A stretch of 64,000 nt of DNA from Burkholderia contaminans (GCF_029633825.1 NZ_CP090641.1:1922001-1986000); one strand, 5' to 3'. Positions 8,401 to 18,319 are shown, numbered from the stretch's first letter. Numbers and translations: made by a program. Notes: generated from the letters alone by a model not told the origin.

Positions 8401-11400
8401 TCGCTGTCGAAGGGCGGCGTGATCGATCCGATCTCGGGCGAATCGCTGGCCGTGGTGTACGACGGCACGGCGAAGGACACCGTGACGCTGAAGGGCGCGG
8501 ACGGCACGACGCTCGCGAACGTGAAGGCTGGCGTGGCCGACATGGACGCAGTGAACGTCTCGCAACTGAAGGGCTCGGGCCTGATCGGTGACGACGGCAA
8601 GGCGATCGCCGCGGTGACATACGACCGTCTCGCGGACGGCACGCCGAACTATGGTTCGGTGACGTTCGGCCACGGCGCCGGCCTGACGCAACTGAAGAAC
8701 GTTGCGGCCGCGACGGACGACACGGACGCGGTCAACCTCGGTCAGATGAAGCAGTACGTCGCTGACAACCCGGGCGAAGGCGGCCCGGGCAACCCGCTGG
8801 CCGTCGCCTATGACGACGCCTCCAAGGGCCAGGTCACGCTGGCGGGCGGCGTGGACGGCACGACGATCACGAACGTGAAGGCGGGTGAGCTGTCTGCGAC
8901 GAGCACGGACGCGGTGAACGGTTCGCAGCTGTTCGCGACGAACACGCGCGTGGGTGACCTCGAGGGTTCGCTGAAGGATGGCGGCGTGATCGATCCGGTC
9001 ACGGGCAAATCGCTGGCGGTGACGTATGACGGCGTTGCGCAGGACAAGGTCACGCTGAAGGGCGCTGACGGTACGACGCTCGCGAACGTGAAGGCCGGCG
9101 TGGCCGACATGGACGCTGTGAACGTGTCGCAACTGAAGGGCGCGGGCCTGATCGGTGACGATGGCAAGGCGATCGCCGCGGTGACGTACGACCGTAACGC
9201 GGACGGCACGCCGAACTTCAACTCGGTCACGATGGGCGGTGGCAACGCGACCGGCCCGGTGACGATCTCGAACGTTGCGGCCGGCGTGGCGGCGACGGAT
9301 GCGGTCAACGTGCAGCAGATGCGCGATGCGGCCGCCAACGGCAACCCGTACATCGGCGGGCGTGGCACGGGCGTTGCGGCGCAAGCGACCGGCATCAACG
9401 CCGTGGCGCTCGGCCTCGGCTCGCTCGCGAACGAGATCAACACGATTTCGGTCGGTAACAGTGCGACCGGCCTTCAGCGCCGTATCACGAATGTGCAAAA
9501 CGGTCAGGCAGACAGCGACGCGGCAACCGTCGGCCAGGTCAACGACCTGATTGGCGTCGCTTCGACGAACACGCAGGCGTCGATCAACGACATCAATGCG
9601 AAGACGAAGGATGCGATCCAGAGCATGAGCGATCGGCTGGATTCGATCGGCACGACTGCGAGCGCGAATCCGTACGTTCAGGTCGACGGCGCGGGCGACG
9701 GTAGCGACAACGCGTTTGCAGGTGCGGGTACGTACGGCGTGGCCGTCGGCGCGGACGCAAGTGCGACCGGCACGACCTCGATCGCGGTAGGTGCACAGGC
9801 CGTTTCGTCTGGCACCGGCTCGGTTGCGCTCGGCGCGGGCGCGTCGGCAACCGCCAATGGCGCTGTCGCATTCGGTAGCGGCCGTGCGACCGGCACGAGC
9901 GCGCTGGCGCTGGGCAACGGTACGGTTGCGACCGGCAACAACGCGGTAGCGGCAGGCTTCAACGCGCAGGCCGCTGGCCTCAACGCGCTCGCAGTCGGCA
10001 ACACGGCGCGAGCCAATGCCGCCGACTCGATGGCATTCGGCACGACGGCACAGGTCGATGCGCTCGCGACGAACGCGATCGCCATTGGCCGTCAGGCCAG
10101 CGTGACGAGCGCCGGGCAGAATGCCGTCGCACTGGGCGCGGGCTCGGTTGCGGATCGCCTGAACGCGATCTCGGTCGGTTCGTCGGGCCATGAACGCCAG
10201 ATCATTTACGTTGCGCGTGGCACGTCGGGTACGGACGCGGTGAACGTCAGCCAGTTGCGCGACGCGATGGCTGCGTTCGGTGGCAGCGCGGCGGTCGACG
10301 CAAACGGCGCGATCGTGAATCCCACTTACACCATCGGCGGCACCGAGTACCACACCGTCGGGCAGGCGCTCGACGCGCTTGCGCGACTCGGCGGCGGGAC
10401 CGACCCGCTGGCCGTGACCTATGGCACGAATGCGGACGGCAGCCCGAATTTCGAAGTGGTCTCGCTGAAGGGAGCGGCAGGCACGACGCTGTCGAACGTG
10501 AAGGCCGGTGTGGCCGACATGGATGCGGTGAACGTGTCGCAGCTGAAGGATTCGGGCCTGATCGGCGACGACGGCAAGGCGATTGCCGCGGTGACGTACG
10601 ACGACACGACGAAGAGTTCGGTGACGCTGGGTGGCGCGGGCGCAACGACGCCTGTCGCTCTGAAGAACGTCGCGGATGCGAAGGACGATCACGACGCGCT
10701 GAACCTTGGCCAGCTGAAGGAAGCGGGCCTGGTCGGTGACGACGGCTCGGGCAACCTGACGTCGATGGCGGTGACGTACGACGGCGCGTCGAAGGACAAG
10801 GTCACGCTGCAAGGCACGGACGGCACGACGCTCGCGAACGTGAAGGCTGGTGTGGCCGACATGGACGCAGTGAACGTGTCGCAGCTGAAGGACTCCGGCC
10901 TGATCGGCGACGATGGCAAGGCGATTGCCGCCGTGACGTATGACGATGCAACGAAGGCCTCGGTCACGCTGGGCAACGCCGGCACACCGGTGGCGATCCA
11001 CAACGTGGCGGCAGGTGCGCTGTCGGAGACGAGCACGGACGCCGTGAACGGTTCGCAGTTGTTCGCGACGAATACGCGCGTCGGCGATCTGGAAGACTCG
11101 CTGGGTAAGGGAGGCGTGATCGATCCGATTACCGGTGAATCGCTGGCCGTGGTGTACGACGGCACGGCGAAGGACACCGTGACGCTGAAGGGCGCGGATG
11201 GCACGACGCTCGCGAACGTGAAGGCCGGCGTGGCCGACATGGATGCAGTGAACGTATCGCAGCTGAAGGACTCCGGCCTGATCGGTGACGACGGCAAGGC
11301 AATTGCCGCGGTGACATACGACGACGCAACGAAGGGCTCGGTGACGCTCGGCGGCGCGGGCGCGACGACGCCTGTCGCACTGAAGAACGTTGCTGACGCG

Positions 11401-14400
11401 AAGGACGATCACGACGCGCTGAACCTCGGCCAGCTGAAGGACGCGGGCCTGGTCGGCGACGACGGCTCGGGCAACCTGACGTCGATGGCGGTGACGTACG
11501 ACGGCGCGGCACGCGACAAGGTCACGCTGAAGGGCGCGGACGGCACGACGCTCGCGAACGTGAAGGCAGGCGTTGCCGACATGGACGCGGTCAACGTGTC
11601 GCAACTGAAGGATTCGGGCCTGATCGGCGACGACGGCAAGGCGATTGCGGCCGTGACGTACGACGACGCGACGAAGGGCTCCGTGACGCTCGGCGGCGCG
11701 GGCGCGACGACGCCTGTCGCACTGAAGAACGTTGCTGACGCGAAGGACGATCACGACGCGCTGAACCTCGGCCAGCTGAAGGAAGCGGGCTTGGTCGGTG
11801 ACGACGGCTCGGGCAACCTGACGTCGATGGCAGTAACGTACGACGGCGCGTCGAAGGACAAGGTCACGCTGCAAGGCACGGACGGCACGACGCTCGCGAA
11901 CGTGAAGGCTGGTGTGGCCGACATGGACGCAGTGAACGTGTCGCAGCTGAAGGACTCCGGCCTGATCGGCGACGATGGCAAGGCGATTGCCGCCGTGACG
12001 TATGACGATGCAACGAAGGCCTCGGTCACGCTGGGCAACGCCGGCACGCCGGTGGCGATCCACAACGTGGCGGCAGGTGCGCTGTCGGAGACGAGCACGG
12101 ACGCCGTGAACGGTTCGCAGTTGTTCGCGACGAACACGCGCGTCGGCGATCTGGAAGGCTCGCTGAAGGATGGCGGTGTGATCGACCCGGTCACGGGCGA
12201 ATCGCTGGCCGTGGTCTACGACGGCACGGCGAAGGACAAGGTCACGCTGAAGGGCGCCGACGGCACGACGCTCGCGAACGTGAAGGCCGGTGTGGCCGAC
12301 ATGGACGCAGTGAACGTATCGCAGCTGAAGGGCTCGGGCCTGATCGGCGACGACGGCAAGGCGATCGCCGCCGTGACGTACGACCGTCTCGCGGACGGCA
12401 CGCCGAACTATGGTTCGGTGACGTTCGGCCACGGCGCCGGCCCGACGCAACTGAAGAACGTTGCGGCAGCTACGGACAACACGGACGCGGTCAACTTCGG
12501 CCAGATGAAGGACTACGTGGGTGACCAACTGGGCAACCCTGGAATCCCGGGCAATCCGCTTGCCGTTGCCTATGACGACGCCTCCAAGGGCCAGGTCACG
12601 CTGGCAGGCGGCGCGGACGGCACGACGATCACGAACGTGAAGGCGGGCGAAGTGAGCGCGACCAGCACGGACGCGATCAACGGTGCGCAGCTGCACGGCA
12701 CGGCACAGAGCGTGGCGGACTCGCTGGGTGGCGGCTCGACCGTGGATGCGGACGGCAAGGTGACGAACCCGACGTATTCGCTGGCCGATCCGGCTGACGG
12801 CTCGACGAAGACCGACTACCACAACGTGGGTGATGCACTCGCGAACCTGGACGGCCGTACGTCGACGAACACGGAGAACATCACCGTGATCAACAAGCAG
12901 TTGGCCGATTCGGGTCTGGTCGATCCGGTGACGGGCCAGTCGATTGCTGCAGTGACGTACGACCGCAACGCGGACGGTACGCCGAACCTCGGTTCGGTGA
13001 CGCTGGGCGGCGCGGACGCGACGACGCCGGTGGCGTTGAAGAACGTTGCCGACGGCACGGACCGTCACGACGCGATCAACATGGGTCAGCTGCAGGATGC
13101 TGGTCTGGTGGCGCCGGTCGATCCGTCGAACCCGGGTGCGGGCCTGAAGTCGCTGGCGGTGACGTATGACGGCGTCGACCAGGACAAGGCCACGCTGAAG
13201 GGTGCGGACGGCACGACGCTCGCGAACGTGAAGGCCGGTGTGGCGGACATGGACGCGGTGAACGTGTCGCAACTGAAGGGCTCAGGCTTGATCGGTGACG
13301 ACGGCAAGGCGATTGCCGCGGTGACGTACGACCGTAACGCAGACGGCACGCCGGACTACAGCAAGGTAACGCTGGGCCACGGCGAAGGTCCGACGCAGCT
13401 GAAGAACGTCGCGAACGCGACGGACGACGGCGACGCGCTGAACCTCGGCCAGCTGAAGGAAGCGGGCTTGGTCGGCGAAGACGACAAGGGCAACCTGGCG
13501 TCGGCGGCGGTGACGTATGACCGAAACGCGGACGGTACGATCAACCACGACCAGATCACGCTGAAGGGCGCGGACGGCACGACGCTGTCGAACGTGAAGG
13601 CCGGTGTGGCCGACATGGACGCGGTGAACGTGTCGCAGCTGAAGGGCTCGGGCCTGATCGGCGACGACGGCAAGGCAATTGCCGCGGTGACGTACGACCG
13701 CAACGCGGACGGCACGCCGAACTACGGCCAGGCGACGCTGGGTCATGGCGAAGGTCCGACGCAGCTGAAGAACGTCGCGAACGCGACGGACGACGGCGAC
13801 GCGCTGAACCTCGGCCAGCTGAAGGAAGCGGGCCTGGTCGGTGACGACGGTTCGGGCAACCTGACCTCGCTCGCGGTGACGTACGACAACGCGGCGAAGG
13901 ATGCCATCACGCTGGGCGGCACGGGCGCAACGACGCCGGTGGCGATCCACAACGTGGCGGACGGCGTGCTGTCGGCCACGAGCAAGGACGCGGTGAACGG
14001 TTCGCAACTGTTCGCGACGAACACACGCGTGGGTGACATCGAGAACTCGCTGAAGGATGGCGGCGTGATCGATCCGGTCACGGGCAAGTCGCTGGCGGTG
14101 GTGTACGACGGCGCGGCGAAGGACACTGTGACGATGGCGGGCGCGGCCGGCACGACGATCGCGAACGTGAAGGCCGGCGTGGCCGACATGGACGCGGTGA
14201 ACGTGTCGCAGCTGAAGGGCTCGGGCCTGATCGGCGACGACGGCAAGGCAATTGCCGCGGTGACGTACGACCGCAATGCCGACGGCACGCCGAACCTCGG
14301 TTCGGTGACGCTGGGCGGCGCGGGCGCAACGACGCCGGTCGCACTGAAGAACGTCGCGGACGGCGTGGATCGTCACGACGCGATCAACCTCGGTCAGCTT

Positions 14401-17229
14401 CAGGACGCAGGGCTGGTTGCGCCGGTCGATCCGACGAATCCGGGCGCGGGCCTGACGTCGACGGCAGTCACGTACGACAAGCACGCGGACGGTTCGGTCA
14501 ATTTCGACCAGATCACGCTGAAGGGCGGCGCGGACGGCACGAAGCTGTCGAACGTAGCGGCGGGCGAAGTAAGCGCGACCAGCAAGGACGCGATCAACGG
14601 CGCACAGCTGCACGGCACGGCGCAAAGCGTGTCCGATTCGCTGGGCGGCGGCTCGACGGTGGATGCAGACGGCAAGGTGACGAACCCGACGTATTCGCTG
14701 GCCGATCCGGCTGACGGCTCGACGAAGACCGAGTACCACAACGTGGGTGACGCACTGGCGAACCTGGACGGCCGTACGTCGACGAACACGGAGAACATCA
14801 CCGTGATCAACAAGCAGCTGGGCGACTCGGGTCTGGTCGATCCGGTGACGGGCCAGACGCTTGCAGCGGTGACGTACGACCGTAACGCGGACGGCACGCC
14901 GAACCGCGGCTCGGTGACGCTGGGCGGTGCAGACGCGACGGCACCGGTGGCGCTGAAGAACGTCGCCGACGGCGTGGACGCAAACGACGCAGTGAACGTG
15001 GGCCAGTTGCAGGCTGCGGGTATCGTTGCGCCGGTCGATCCGGAGAATCCGGGCAAGGGCCTGAAGTCGCTGGCCGTGACGTACGACGGCGTCGACCAGG
15101 ACAAGGTCACGCTGAAGGGCGCGGACGGCACGACGCTCACGAACGTGAAGGCAGGCGCGGTAACGGCCACCAGCACGGACGCGATCAACGGTTCGCAGCT
15201 GCACGGCACGGCGCAGAGCGTGGCCGATTCGCTGGGCGGCGGCTCGACTGTCGATGCTGAAGGCAAGGTAACGAGCCCGACGTATTCGCTGGCTGACCCG
15301 ACGGACGGCTCGACGAAGACCGAGTACCACAACGTGGGCGATGCGCTCGCGAACCTGGACGGCCGCACGTCGACGAACACGGAGAACATCACCGTGATCA
15401 ACAAGCAACTTGCCGACACGGGTCTGGTCGATCCGGTGACGGGCCAGTCGCTTGCAGCGGTGACGTACGACCGTAACGCGGACGGCACGCCGAACCGCGG
15501 CTCGGTGACGCTGGGCGGCGCGGACGCGACGGCTCCGGTGGCGTTGAAGAACGTCGCGGACGGTACCGATCGTCACGACGCGATCAACCTCGGCCAGTTG
15601 CAGGATGCTGGCCTGGTCGCACCGGTCGATCCGACGAACCCGGGTACGGGCCTGACGTCGCTCGCCGTGACGTACGACAAGCACGCGGACGGCTCGGCGA
15701 ACTTCGACCAGATCTCGCTGAAGGGCGAGAACGGCACGACGATCACGAACGTGAAGGCCGGCGCGGTGAGCGCGACCAGCACGGACGCGGTCAACGGCTC
15801 GCAGCTGTACGGTGCATCGCAGAGCGTCGCGAAGGCACTGGGCGGCGGCGCGACGGTCGACGCGAACGGCAACGTCACGAACCCGACGTACACGGTCAAC
15901 AACGAGAAGTTCGACAACGTCGGCGATGCGCTCGACAACATTTCGAGCAGCCTCGTCCACGGTTCGATCGGCCTCGTCCAGCAGGACGAGACGACGCGCG
16001 ACATCACGGTCGCGAAGGACACGGACGGCACGACCGTGAACTTCGCCGGCACGGCGGGCGACCGCGTGCTGACCGGCGTGGGCGCGGGCGTGGTGAGCGC
16101 GACGAGCAACGACGCGATCAACGGTTCGCAACTGCACGGTACGGCGCAGAGCGTGGCCGACACGATTGGTGGCGGGACGACGGTCGATGCGGACGGCAAG
16201 CTTGCGGACACGTCGATCGAAGTGAACGGCAGCAAGTACAAGACCGTGGCGGAAGCAGTGCAGGCCGCGGCCGCGTACGGCGCGACCGATTCGCTCGCGG
16301 TGCGTTACGACCTGAACGGCGACGGCACGCCGAACTACGGTTCGGTGACCCTCGGCGGAACGGGCGCGGCGCCGGTGCGACTGACGAACGTCGCGAACGG
16401 CACGACGCAGTACGACGCCGTGAACTTCGGCCAGTTGAGCGAACTGAGCGACCGGATCGGCGGCGTCGACGATCGTGTCGGCCGGCTCGAGCAGAACCCG
16501 GGCGGCGGCGGTGGTGGCGGCGGCGGTTCGGGCGGCAGCGACTACTTCGCCGGCACGGACGTCGGCACGGGCACGACCCCGGCCAACGCCGGCAACGGCG
16601 TCGGCAACACGGCGGCCGGTTCGGGCGCCGTGGTCGGTACGGGCGTGAACAACGGCACGGTGGTCGGTTCGAACGCGAACGTGTCGGCGAGCAACGGCAC
16701 CGCGATCGGTTCGGGTTCGAAGAGCTCCGCCGAAGGCGCCACGGCGATCGGCAACAACGCCAACGCGTCGGGCAGCAAGTCGGCGGCGATCGGCGACGGT
16801 GCGAGCGCATCCGGTTCGAACTCGGTCGCGCTGGGTGCCGGTTCGATGGCCACGAGCGACAACACCGTGTCCGTCGGTTCGGCAACGCAGCAGCGCACGA
16901 TCTCGAACCTGGCAGACGGTGTGAACGCATCGGACGCAGCGACGAAGGGGCAGATGGACCGCGCAATCGGCGGCGTGCAGGGGCAGGTCAACGAGCTGTC
17001 GCGTAACGCTTACTCGGGTATCGCCGCAGCGACCGCGCTGACGATGATTCCGGGCGTCGATCCGGGCAAGACGCTGTCGTTCGGTATCGGCGGCGCGACG
17101 TTCCAGGGCTACCAGGCCGTGGCGTTCGGCGGCGAGGCGCGCATCACGCAGAACCTGAAGATGAAGGCCGGCGTGGGCCTGTCGAGCGGCGGCAACACCG
17201 TCGGCGTGGGCGCTTCGTATCAGTGGTAA
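5449..17229 (+). CDS. Giant trimeric autotransporter adhesin (YadA-like, 3926 aa)
   Basis: Surface adhesin of the type V secretion class. It begins with an extended signal peptide region (MNKTYRTVWNATTGTWAAAP) and a hydrophobic signal core ending near residue 60. The passenger alternates YadA-type head repeats (S-x-A-x-G/A-x-x-A pattern, for example at residues 190-420, about 747-880, about 1404-1570 and 3704-3800), neck sequences (VSVGSxxxQRxIxNxAxGT) and a very long stalk with 13 copies of the module AGVADMDAVNV. A Gly-rich linker (about residues 3685-3695) and a membrane anchor of four strands per subunit ending in ...GVGASYQW complete it. Three chains form one pore and fibre. Translation starts at GTG 5449 with AGAGG upstream. 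The reading frame is intact across 11.8 kb of repeats. The OmpA-type lipoprotein gene follows 95 bp later. Confidence 0.95.
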   Translation: MNKTYRTVWNATTGTWAAAPETARMRTKSKSNTAMKSSVSAAVAVMAGVGGGTVSVDAMAQAANGYGSLSLCAPGSTGTVFGSGAISGTRTTGVCGAAISNFRLSEGHVRSFQLYNHSNAAGGGIGQASAATEAGISGTVDGHLFLLGGSGVHLRGAVDFDSNASMTNHRITNLAAGSAGTDAVNLNQLNAAVAAASGNPYVAISTGAYAASTAAVATGGYSATAVGGNARATGISAVALGGNTVASNQNATAIGTLSQATGSESVAVGTSARATGGNSSAFGQGAVAQAAGATAIGSGANSGTANSIAMGRNAVVNAGGVTGANSSIAIGNGAVAGGTDTIVIGTSTSHSGSGATVVGANASAMGGGAGVALGNASSAAGNAAVALGQSSVASGQNSVALGTGSVANAANTVSVGSTTVQRRITNMAAGTAATDAVNVSQLTGVTSALGGGAGVGADGSITRPTYNVAGKNYNNVGDALDALAASGGDPDSVKYDDATHRAITLGNTGTPVGIHNVAAGALSATSKDAVNGSQLFATNTRVGDLEGSLKDGGVIDPITGKSLAVTYDGVAQDKVTLKGADGTTLANLKAGVADMDAVNVSQLKDSGLIGDDGKAIAAVTYDDATKGSVTLGGAGATTPVALKNVADAKDDHDALNLGQLKEAGLVGDDGSGNLTSMAVTYDGAARDKVTLQGADGTTLSNVKAGVADMDAVNVGQMKDALATKTDDTLIKVRSSGDTPPPATAASERAIAIGGGAYADSRVTGGGVGDGAVAIGEGATATGGFATAVGAASYAGHLGSAFGDAASASGASSSAFGESANASGDTATAIGALASATGTSAIALGIVAKADGKDSMALGAGAHAQGTSTVALGADSVADRDNTVSVGSATQQRQIVNVAAGTQDTDAVNVAQLKDSGLIGDDGKAIAAVTYDDATKSSVTLGGAGATTPVAIHNVAAGALSATSTDAVNGSQLFATNTRVGDIEDSLSKGGVIDPISGESLAVVYDGTAKDTVTLKGADGTTLANVKAGVADMDAVNVSQLKGSGLIGDDGKAIAAVTYDRLADGTPNYGSVTFGHGAGLTQLKNVAAATDDTDAVNLGQMKQYVADNPGEGGPGNPLAVAYDDASKGQVTLAGGVDGTTITNVKAGELSATSTDAVNGSQLFATNTRVGDLEGSLKDGGVIDPVTGKSLAVTYDGVAQDKVTLKGADGTTLANVKAGVADMDAVNVSQLKGAGLIGDDGKAIAAVTYDRNADGTPNFNSVTMGGGNATGPVTISNVAAGVAATDAVNVQQMRDAAANGNPYIGGRGTGVAAQATGINAVALGLGSLANEINTISVGNSATGLQRRITNVQNGQADSDAATVGQVNDLIGVASTNTQASINDINAKTKDAIQSMSDRLDSIGTTASANPYVQVDGAGDGSDNAFAGAGTYGVAVGADASATGTTSIAVGAQAVSSGTGSVALGAGASATANGAVAFGSGRATGTSALALGNGTVATGNNAVAAGFNAQAAGLNALAVGNTARANAADSMAFGTTAQVDALATNAIAIGRQASVTSAGQNAVALGAGSVADRLNAISVGSSGHERQIIYVARGTSGTDAVNVSQLRDAMAAFGGSAAVDANGAIVNPTYTIGGTEYHTVGQALDALARLGGGTDPLAVTYGTNADGSPNFEVVSLKGAAGTTLSNVKAGVADMDAVNVSQLKDSGLIGDDGKAIAAVTYDDTTKSSVTLGGAGATTPVALKNVADAKDDHDALNLGQLKEAGLVGDDGSGNLTSMAVTYDGASKDKVTLQGTDGTTLANVKAGVADMDAVNVSQLKDSGLIGDDGKAIAAVTYDDATKASVTLGNAGTPVAIHNVAAGALSETSTDAVNGSQLFATNTRVGDLEDSLGKGGVIDPITGESLAVVYDGTAKDTVTLKGADGTTLANVKAGVADMDAVNVSQLKDSGLIGDDGKAIAAVTYDDATKGSVTLGGAGATTPVALKNVADAKDDHDALNLGQLKDAGLVGDDGSGNLTSMAVTYDGAARDKVTLKGADGTTLANVKAGVADMDAVNVSQLKDSGLIGDDGKAIAAVTYDDATKGSVTLGGAGATTPVALKNVADAKDDHDALNLGQLKEAGLVGDDGSGNLTSMAVTYDGASKDKVTLQGTDGTTLANVKAGVADMDAVNVSQLKDSGLIGDDGKAIAAVTYDDATKASVTLGNAGTPVAIHNVAAGALSETSTDAVNGSQLFATNTRVGDLEGSLKDGGVIDPVTGESLAVVYDGTAKDKVTLKGADGTTLANVKAGVADMDAVNVSQLKGSGLIGDDGKAIAAVTYDRLADGTPNYGSVTFGHGAGPTQLKNVAAATDNTDAVNFGQMKDYVGDQLGNPGIPGNPLAVAYDDASKGQVTLAGGADGTTITNVKAGEVSATSTDAINGAQLHGTAQSVADSLGGGSTVDADGKVTNPTYSLADPADGSTKTDYHNVGDALANLDGRTSTNTENITVINKQLADSGLVDPVTGQSIAAVTYDRNADGTPNLGSVTLGGADATTPVALKNVADGTDRHDAINMGQLQDAGLVAPVDPSNPGAGLKSLAVTYDGVDQDKATLKGADGTTLANVKAGVADMDAVNVSQLKGSGLIGDDGKAIAAVTYDRNADGTPDYSKVTLGHGEGPTQLKNVANATDDGDALNLGQLKEAGLVGEDDKGNLASAAVTYDRNADGTINHDQITLKGADGTTLSNVKAGVADMDAVNVSQLKGSGLIGDDGKAIAAVTYDRNADGTPNYGQATLGHGEGPTQLKNVANATDDGDALNLGQLKEAGLVGDDGSGNLTSLAVTYDNAAKDAITLGGTGATTPVAIHNVADGVLSATSKDAVNGSQLFATNTRVGDIENSLKDGGVIDPVTGKSLAVVYDGAAKDTVTMAGAAGTTIANVKAGVADMDAVNVSQLKGSGLIGDDGKAIAAVTYDRNADGTPNLGSVTLGGAGATTPVALKNVADGVDRHDAINLGQLQDAGLVAPVDPTNPGAGLTSTAVTYDKHADGSVNFDQITLKGGADGTKLSNVAAGEVSATSKDAINGAQLHGTAQSVSDSLGGGSTVDADGKVTNPTYSLADPADGSTKTEYHNVGDALANLDGRTSTNTENITVINKQLGDSGLVDPVTGQTLAAVTYDRNADGTPNRGSVTLGGADATAPVALKNVADGVDANDAVNVGQLQAAGIVAPVDPENPGKGLKSLAVTYDGVDQDKVTLKGADGTTLTNVKAGAVTATSTDAINGSQLHGTAQSVADSLGGGSTVDAEGKVTSPTYSLADPTDGSTKTEYHNVGDALANLDGRTSTNTENITVINKQLADTGLVDPVTGQSLAAVTYDRNADGTPNRGSVTLGGADATAPVALKNVADGTDRHDAINLGQLQDAGLVAPVDPTNPGTGLTSLAVTYDKHADGSANFDQISLKGENGTTITNVKAGAVSATSTDAVNGSQLYGASQSVAKALGGGATVDANGNVTNPTYTVNNEKFDNVGDALDNISSSLVHGSIGLVQQDETTRDITVAKDTDGTTVNFAGTAGDRVLTGVGAGVVSATSNDAINGSQLHGTAQSVADTIGGGTTVDADGKLADTSIEVNGSKYKTVAEAVQAAAAYGATDSLAVRYDLNGDGTPNYGSVTLGGTGAAPVRLTNVANGTTQYDAVNFGQLSELSDRIGGVDDRVGRLEQNPGGGGGGGGGSGGSDYFAGTDVGTGTTPANAGNGVGNTAAGSGAVVGTGVNNGTVVGSNANVSASNGTAIGSGSKSSAEGATAIGNNANASGSKSAAIGDGASASGSNSVALGAGSMATSDNTVSVGSATQQRTISNLADGVNASDAATKGQMDRAIGGVQGQVNELSRNAYSGIAAATALTMIPGVDPGKTLSFGIGGATFQGYQAVAFGGEARITQNLKMKAGVGLSSGGNTVGVGASYQW
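7190..15740 (+). repeat. Stalk-module repeat array in the giant adhesin gene
   Basis: The DNA is a mosaic of closely related in-frame modules. The longest clear direct duplication is 10681-11094 and 11743-12156, near-identical copies 1062 bp apart. A further module beginning LADPxDGSTKTxYHNVGDAL occurs three times (around 12780, 14700 and 15290). Such arrays can expand or contract by recombination while keeping the frame, changing fibre length. They also make assembly error-prone. Confidence 0.85.
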
Positions 17230-17297
17230 CGCGCAGGGCGGGGCGCAAGCCCCGCCCGTGCCGGCTCCGTTCCCTTTCCATTCATTCTATTTTTTGC

Positions 17298-17317
17298 CGT
17301 CCGCCTTCGGGCGGACG
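17298..17317 (+). other. TTCG-capped hairpin between adhesin and lipoprotein genes
   Basis: An 8-bp perfect stem (CGTCCGCC / GGCGGACG) closed by a TTCG tetraloop lies between the adhesin stop (17229) and the lipoprotein ATG (17325). There is no following T run, so it is unlikely to terminate; it could protect or define an mRNA end. Confidence 0.55.
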
Positions 17318-17324
17318 TCTCATC

Positions 17325-18047
17325 ATGAAAATTTCCACCTTGTTGTTGCGCGCCGCATCGATCGGCGCGATCGCGATGGCGCTCGGTGCGTGCACGACGC
17401 AATCGGGCCTCACCTACGACATTCGCGCGGTATCGATCCCGGGCAAGCCGGACAACGTGTTCCGCGTGAGCTGCGACGGCCTGCTGGGCAGCGCGAACGC
17501 CTGTGCCCGTGCGGCTGAAGAGTTCTGCCAGGGCAAGGGCTTCACGCCGCTCGAGATGATCGACCGCGTGTACAGCCGCGCGCCGATGAAGGACCCGCGT
17601 GAGATCACGTTCATGTGCGGCAAGCCGCAGCCGGCGCCCGTCGCGGCACCGGTCGCGCAGCCGCAACCGCAGCCGGCCCCCGCGCCGCAGCCGGTGCCGC
17701 AGCGCCAGGTGCTGCTGCAGGGCGACGCGAACTTCGCGCTCGACAGCGCCGTGCTGTCGCCGCAGGCGCGCGGCCAGCTCGATCGCTTCATCGACATCAA
17801 CCGCGGTATCGAATTCCGCCGCGTGACGGTGACCGGCTTCACCGATTCAACGGGCAGCAAGACGCACAACCTCGCGCTGTCGGCTTCGCGGGCGCGCAAC
17901 GTGATGAACTATCTGAGCAGCAACGGCCTGAAGGCACAGTCGTTCGTGTCGGAAGGCGCCGGCGCCGCCGATCCGGTTGCGACCAACGCAACGGCCGAAG
18001 GCCGCGCGCAGAACCGTCGCGTCGAGATCCGGATCGATGCGCGCTGA
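17325..18047 (+). CDS. OmpA-domain lipoprotein linked to the adhesin
   Basis: 240 residues. A lipoprotein signal peptide ends in a lipobox (ALGACTTQ, Cys about residue 20). The N-terminal domain (residues 21-105) has several cysteines (SCDGLLGSANACARAAEEFC). A Pro/Gln/Ala linker (PVAAPVAQPQPQPAPAPQPV) leads to a C-terminal OmpA domain (NFALDSAVLSPQAR, VTVTGFTDSTGSKTHNLALS, SRARNVMNYL, NRRVEIRI) that would bind peptidoglycan. Its position directly behind the adhesin gene in the same operon recalls SadB/TpgA-type accessory proteins, which tether or help display trimeric autotransporters; that role is inference. The start is the ATG that gives the lipoprotein signal, not the in-frame upstream codons that run back into the adhesin end. 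A terminator at 18117-18151 ends the unit. Confidence 0.85.
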   Translation: MKISTLLLRAASIGAIAMALGACTTQSGLTYDIRAVSIPGKPDNVFRVSCDGLLGSANACARAAEEFCQGKGFTPLEMIDRVYSRAPMKDPREITFMCGKPQPAPVAAPVAQPQPQPAPAPQPVPQRQVLLQGDANFALDSAVLSPQARGQLDRFIDINRGIEFRRVTVTGFTDSTGSKTHNLALSASRARNVMNYLSSNGLKAQSFVSEGAGAADPVATNATAEGRAQNRRVEIRIDAR

Positions 18048-18116
18048 TACCGCACGCTGATACGCCGAGCGGCGGGCATCGCTGACGCACCCCCCGCTCG
18101 GCCCGGCAAAGCACCG

Positions 18117-18151
18117 AAGCCGCCCGCTCGTTACGAGCCGGCGGCTTTTTT
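18117..18151 (+). terminator. Intrinsic terminator after the OmpA-like lipoprotein gene
   Basis: A compound stem (AGCCGCC at 118-124 with GGCGGCT at 140-146 of 18 kb, plus inner GCTCG/CGAGC) is followed by six T residues. A second hairpin (GCCGAGCGG at 18064-18072 with CCGCTCGGC at 18094-18102) precedes it. Confidence 0.85.
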
Positions 18152-18319
18152 GTGCGTTCGCACATCTCGGCTCAGTGCCGATGGCCCGATTCATGGATAC
18201 CACCCCGGTTTCATGCGAAGATAGCGCCCAATTACGATCCACGACGCGCGCGAGCGCTGTCGCCGGCCGGTGCATGGCGGTTTCCGCCACGACGCCAGGC
18301 CGCGCAAATCTGGACGACT

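Noticed and set aside
6922..13272. A 2116-codon open frame antisense to the giant adhesin gene
   Set aside because: It is Arg/Val-rich, has no domain pattern, and arises from the strong third-position GC bias and repeats of the adhesin gene. The same applies to the antisense frame at 13282-16137.
7190..15740. Regular repeats that could be taken for a CRISPR-like array
   Set aside because: The repeats are long, in-frame protein-coding modules with no unique spacers, and no cas genes are present.
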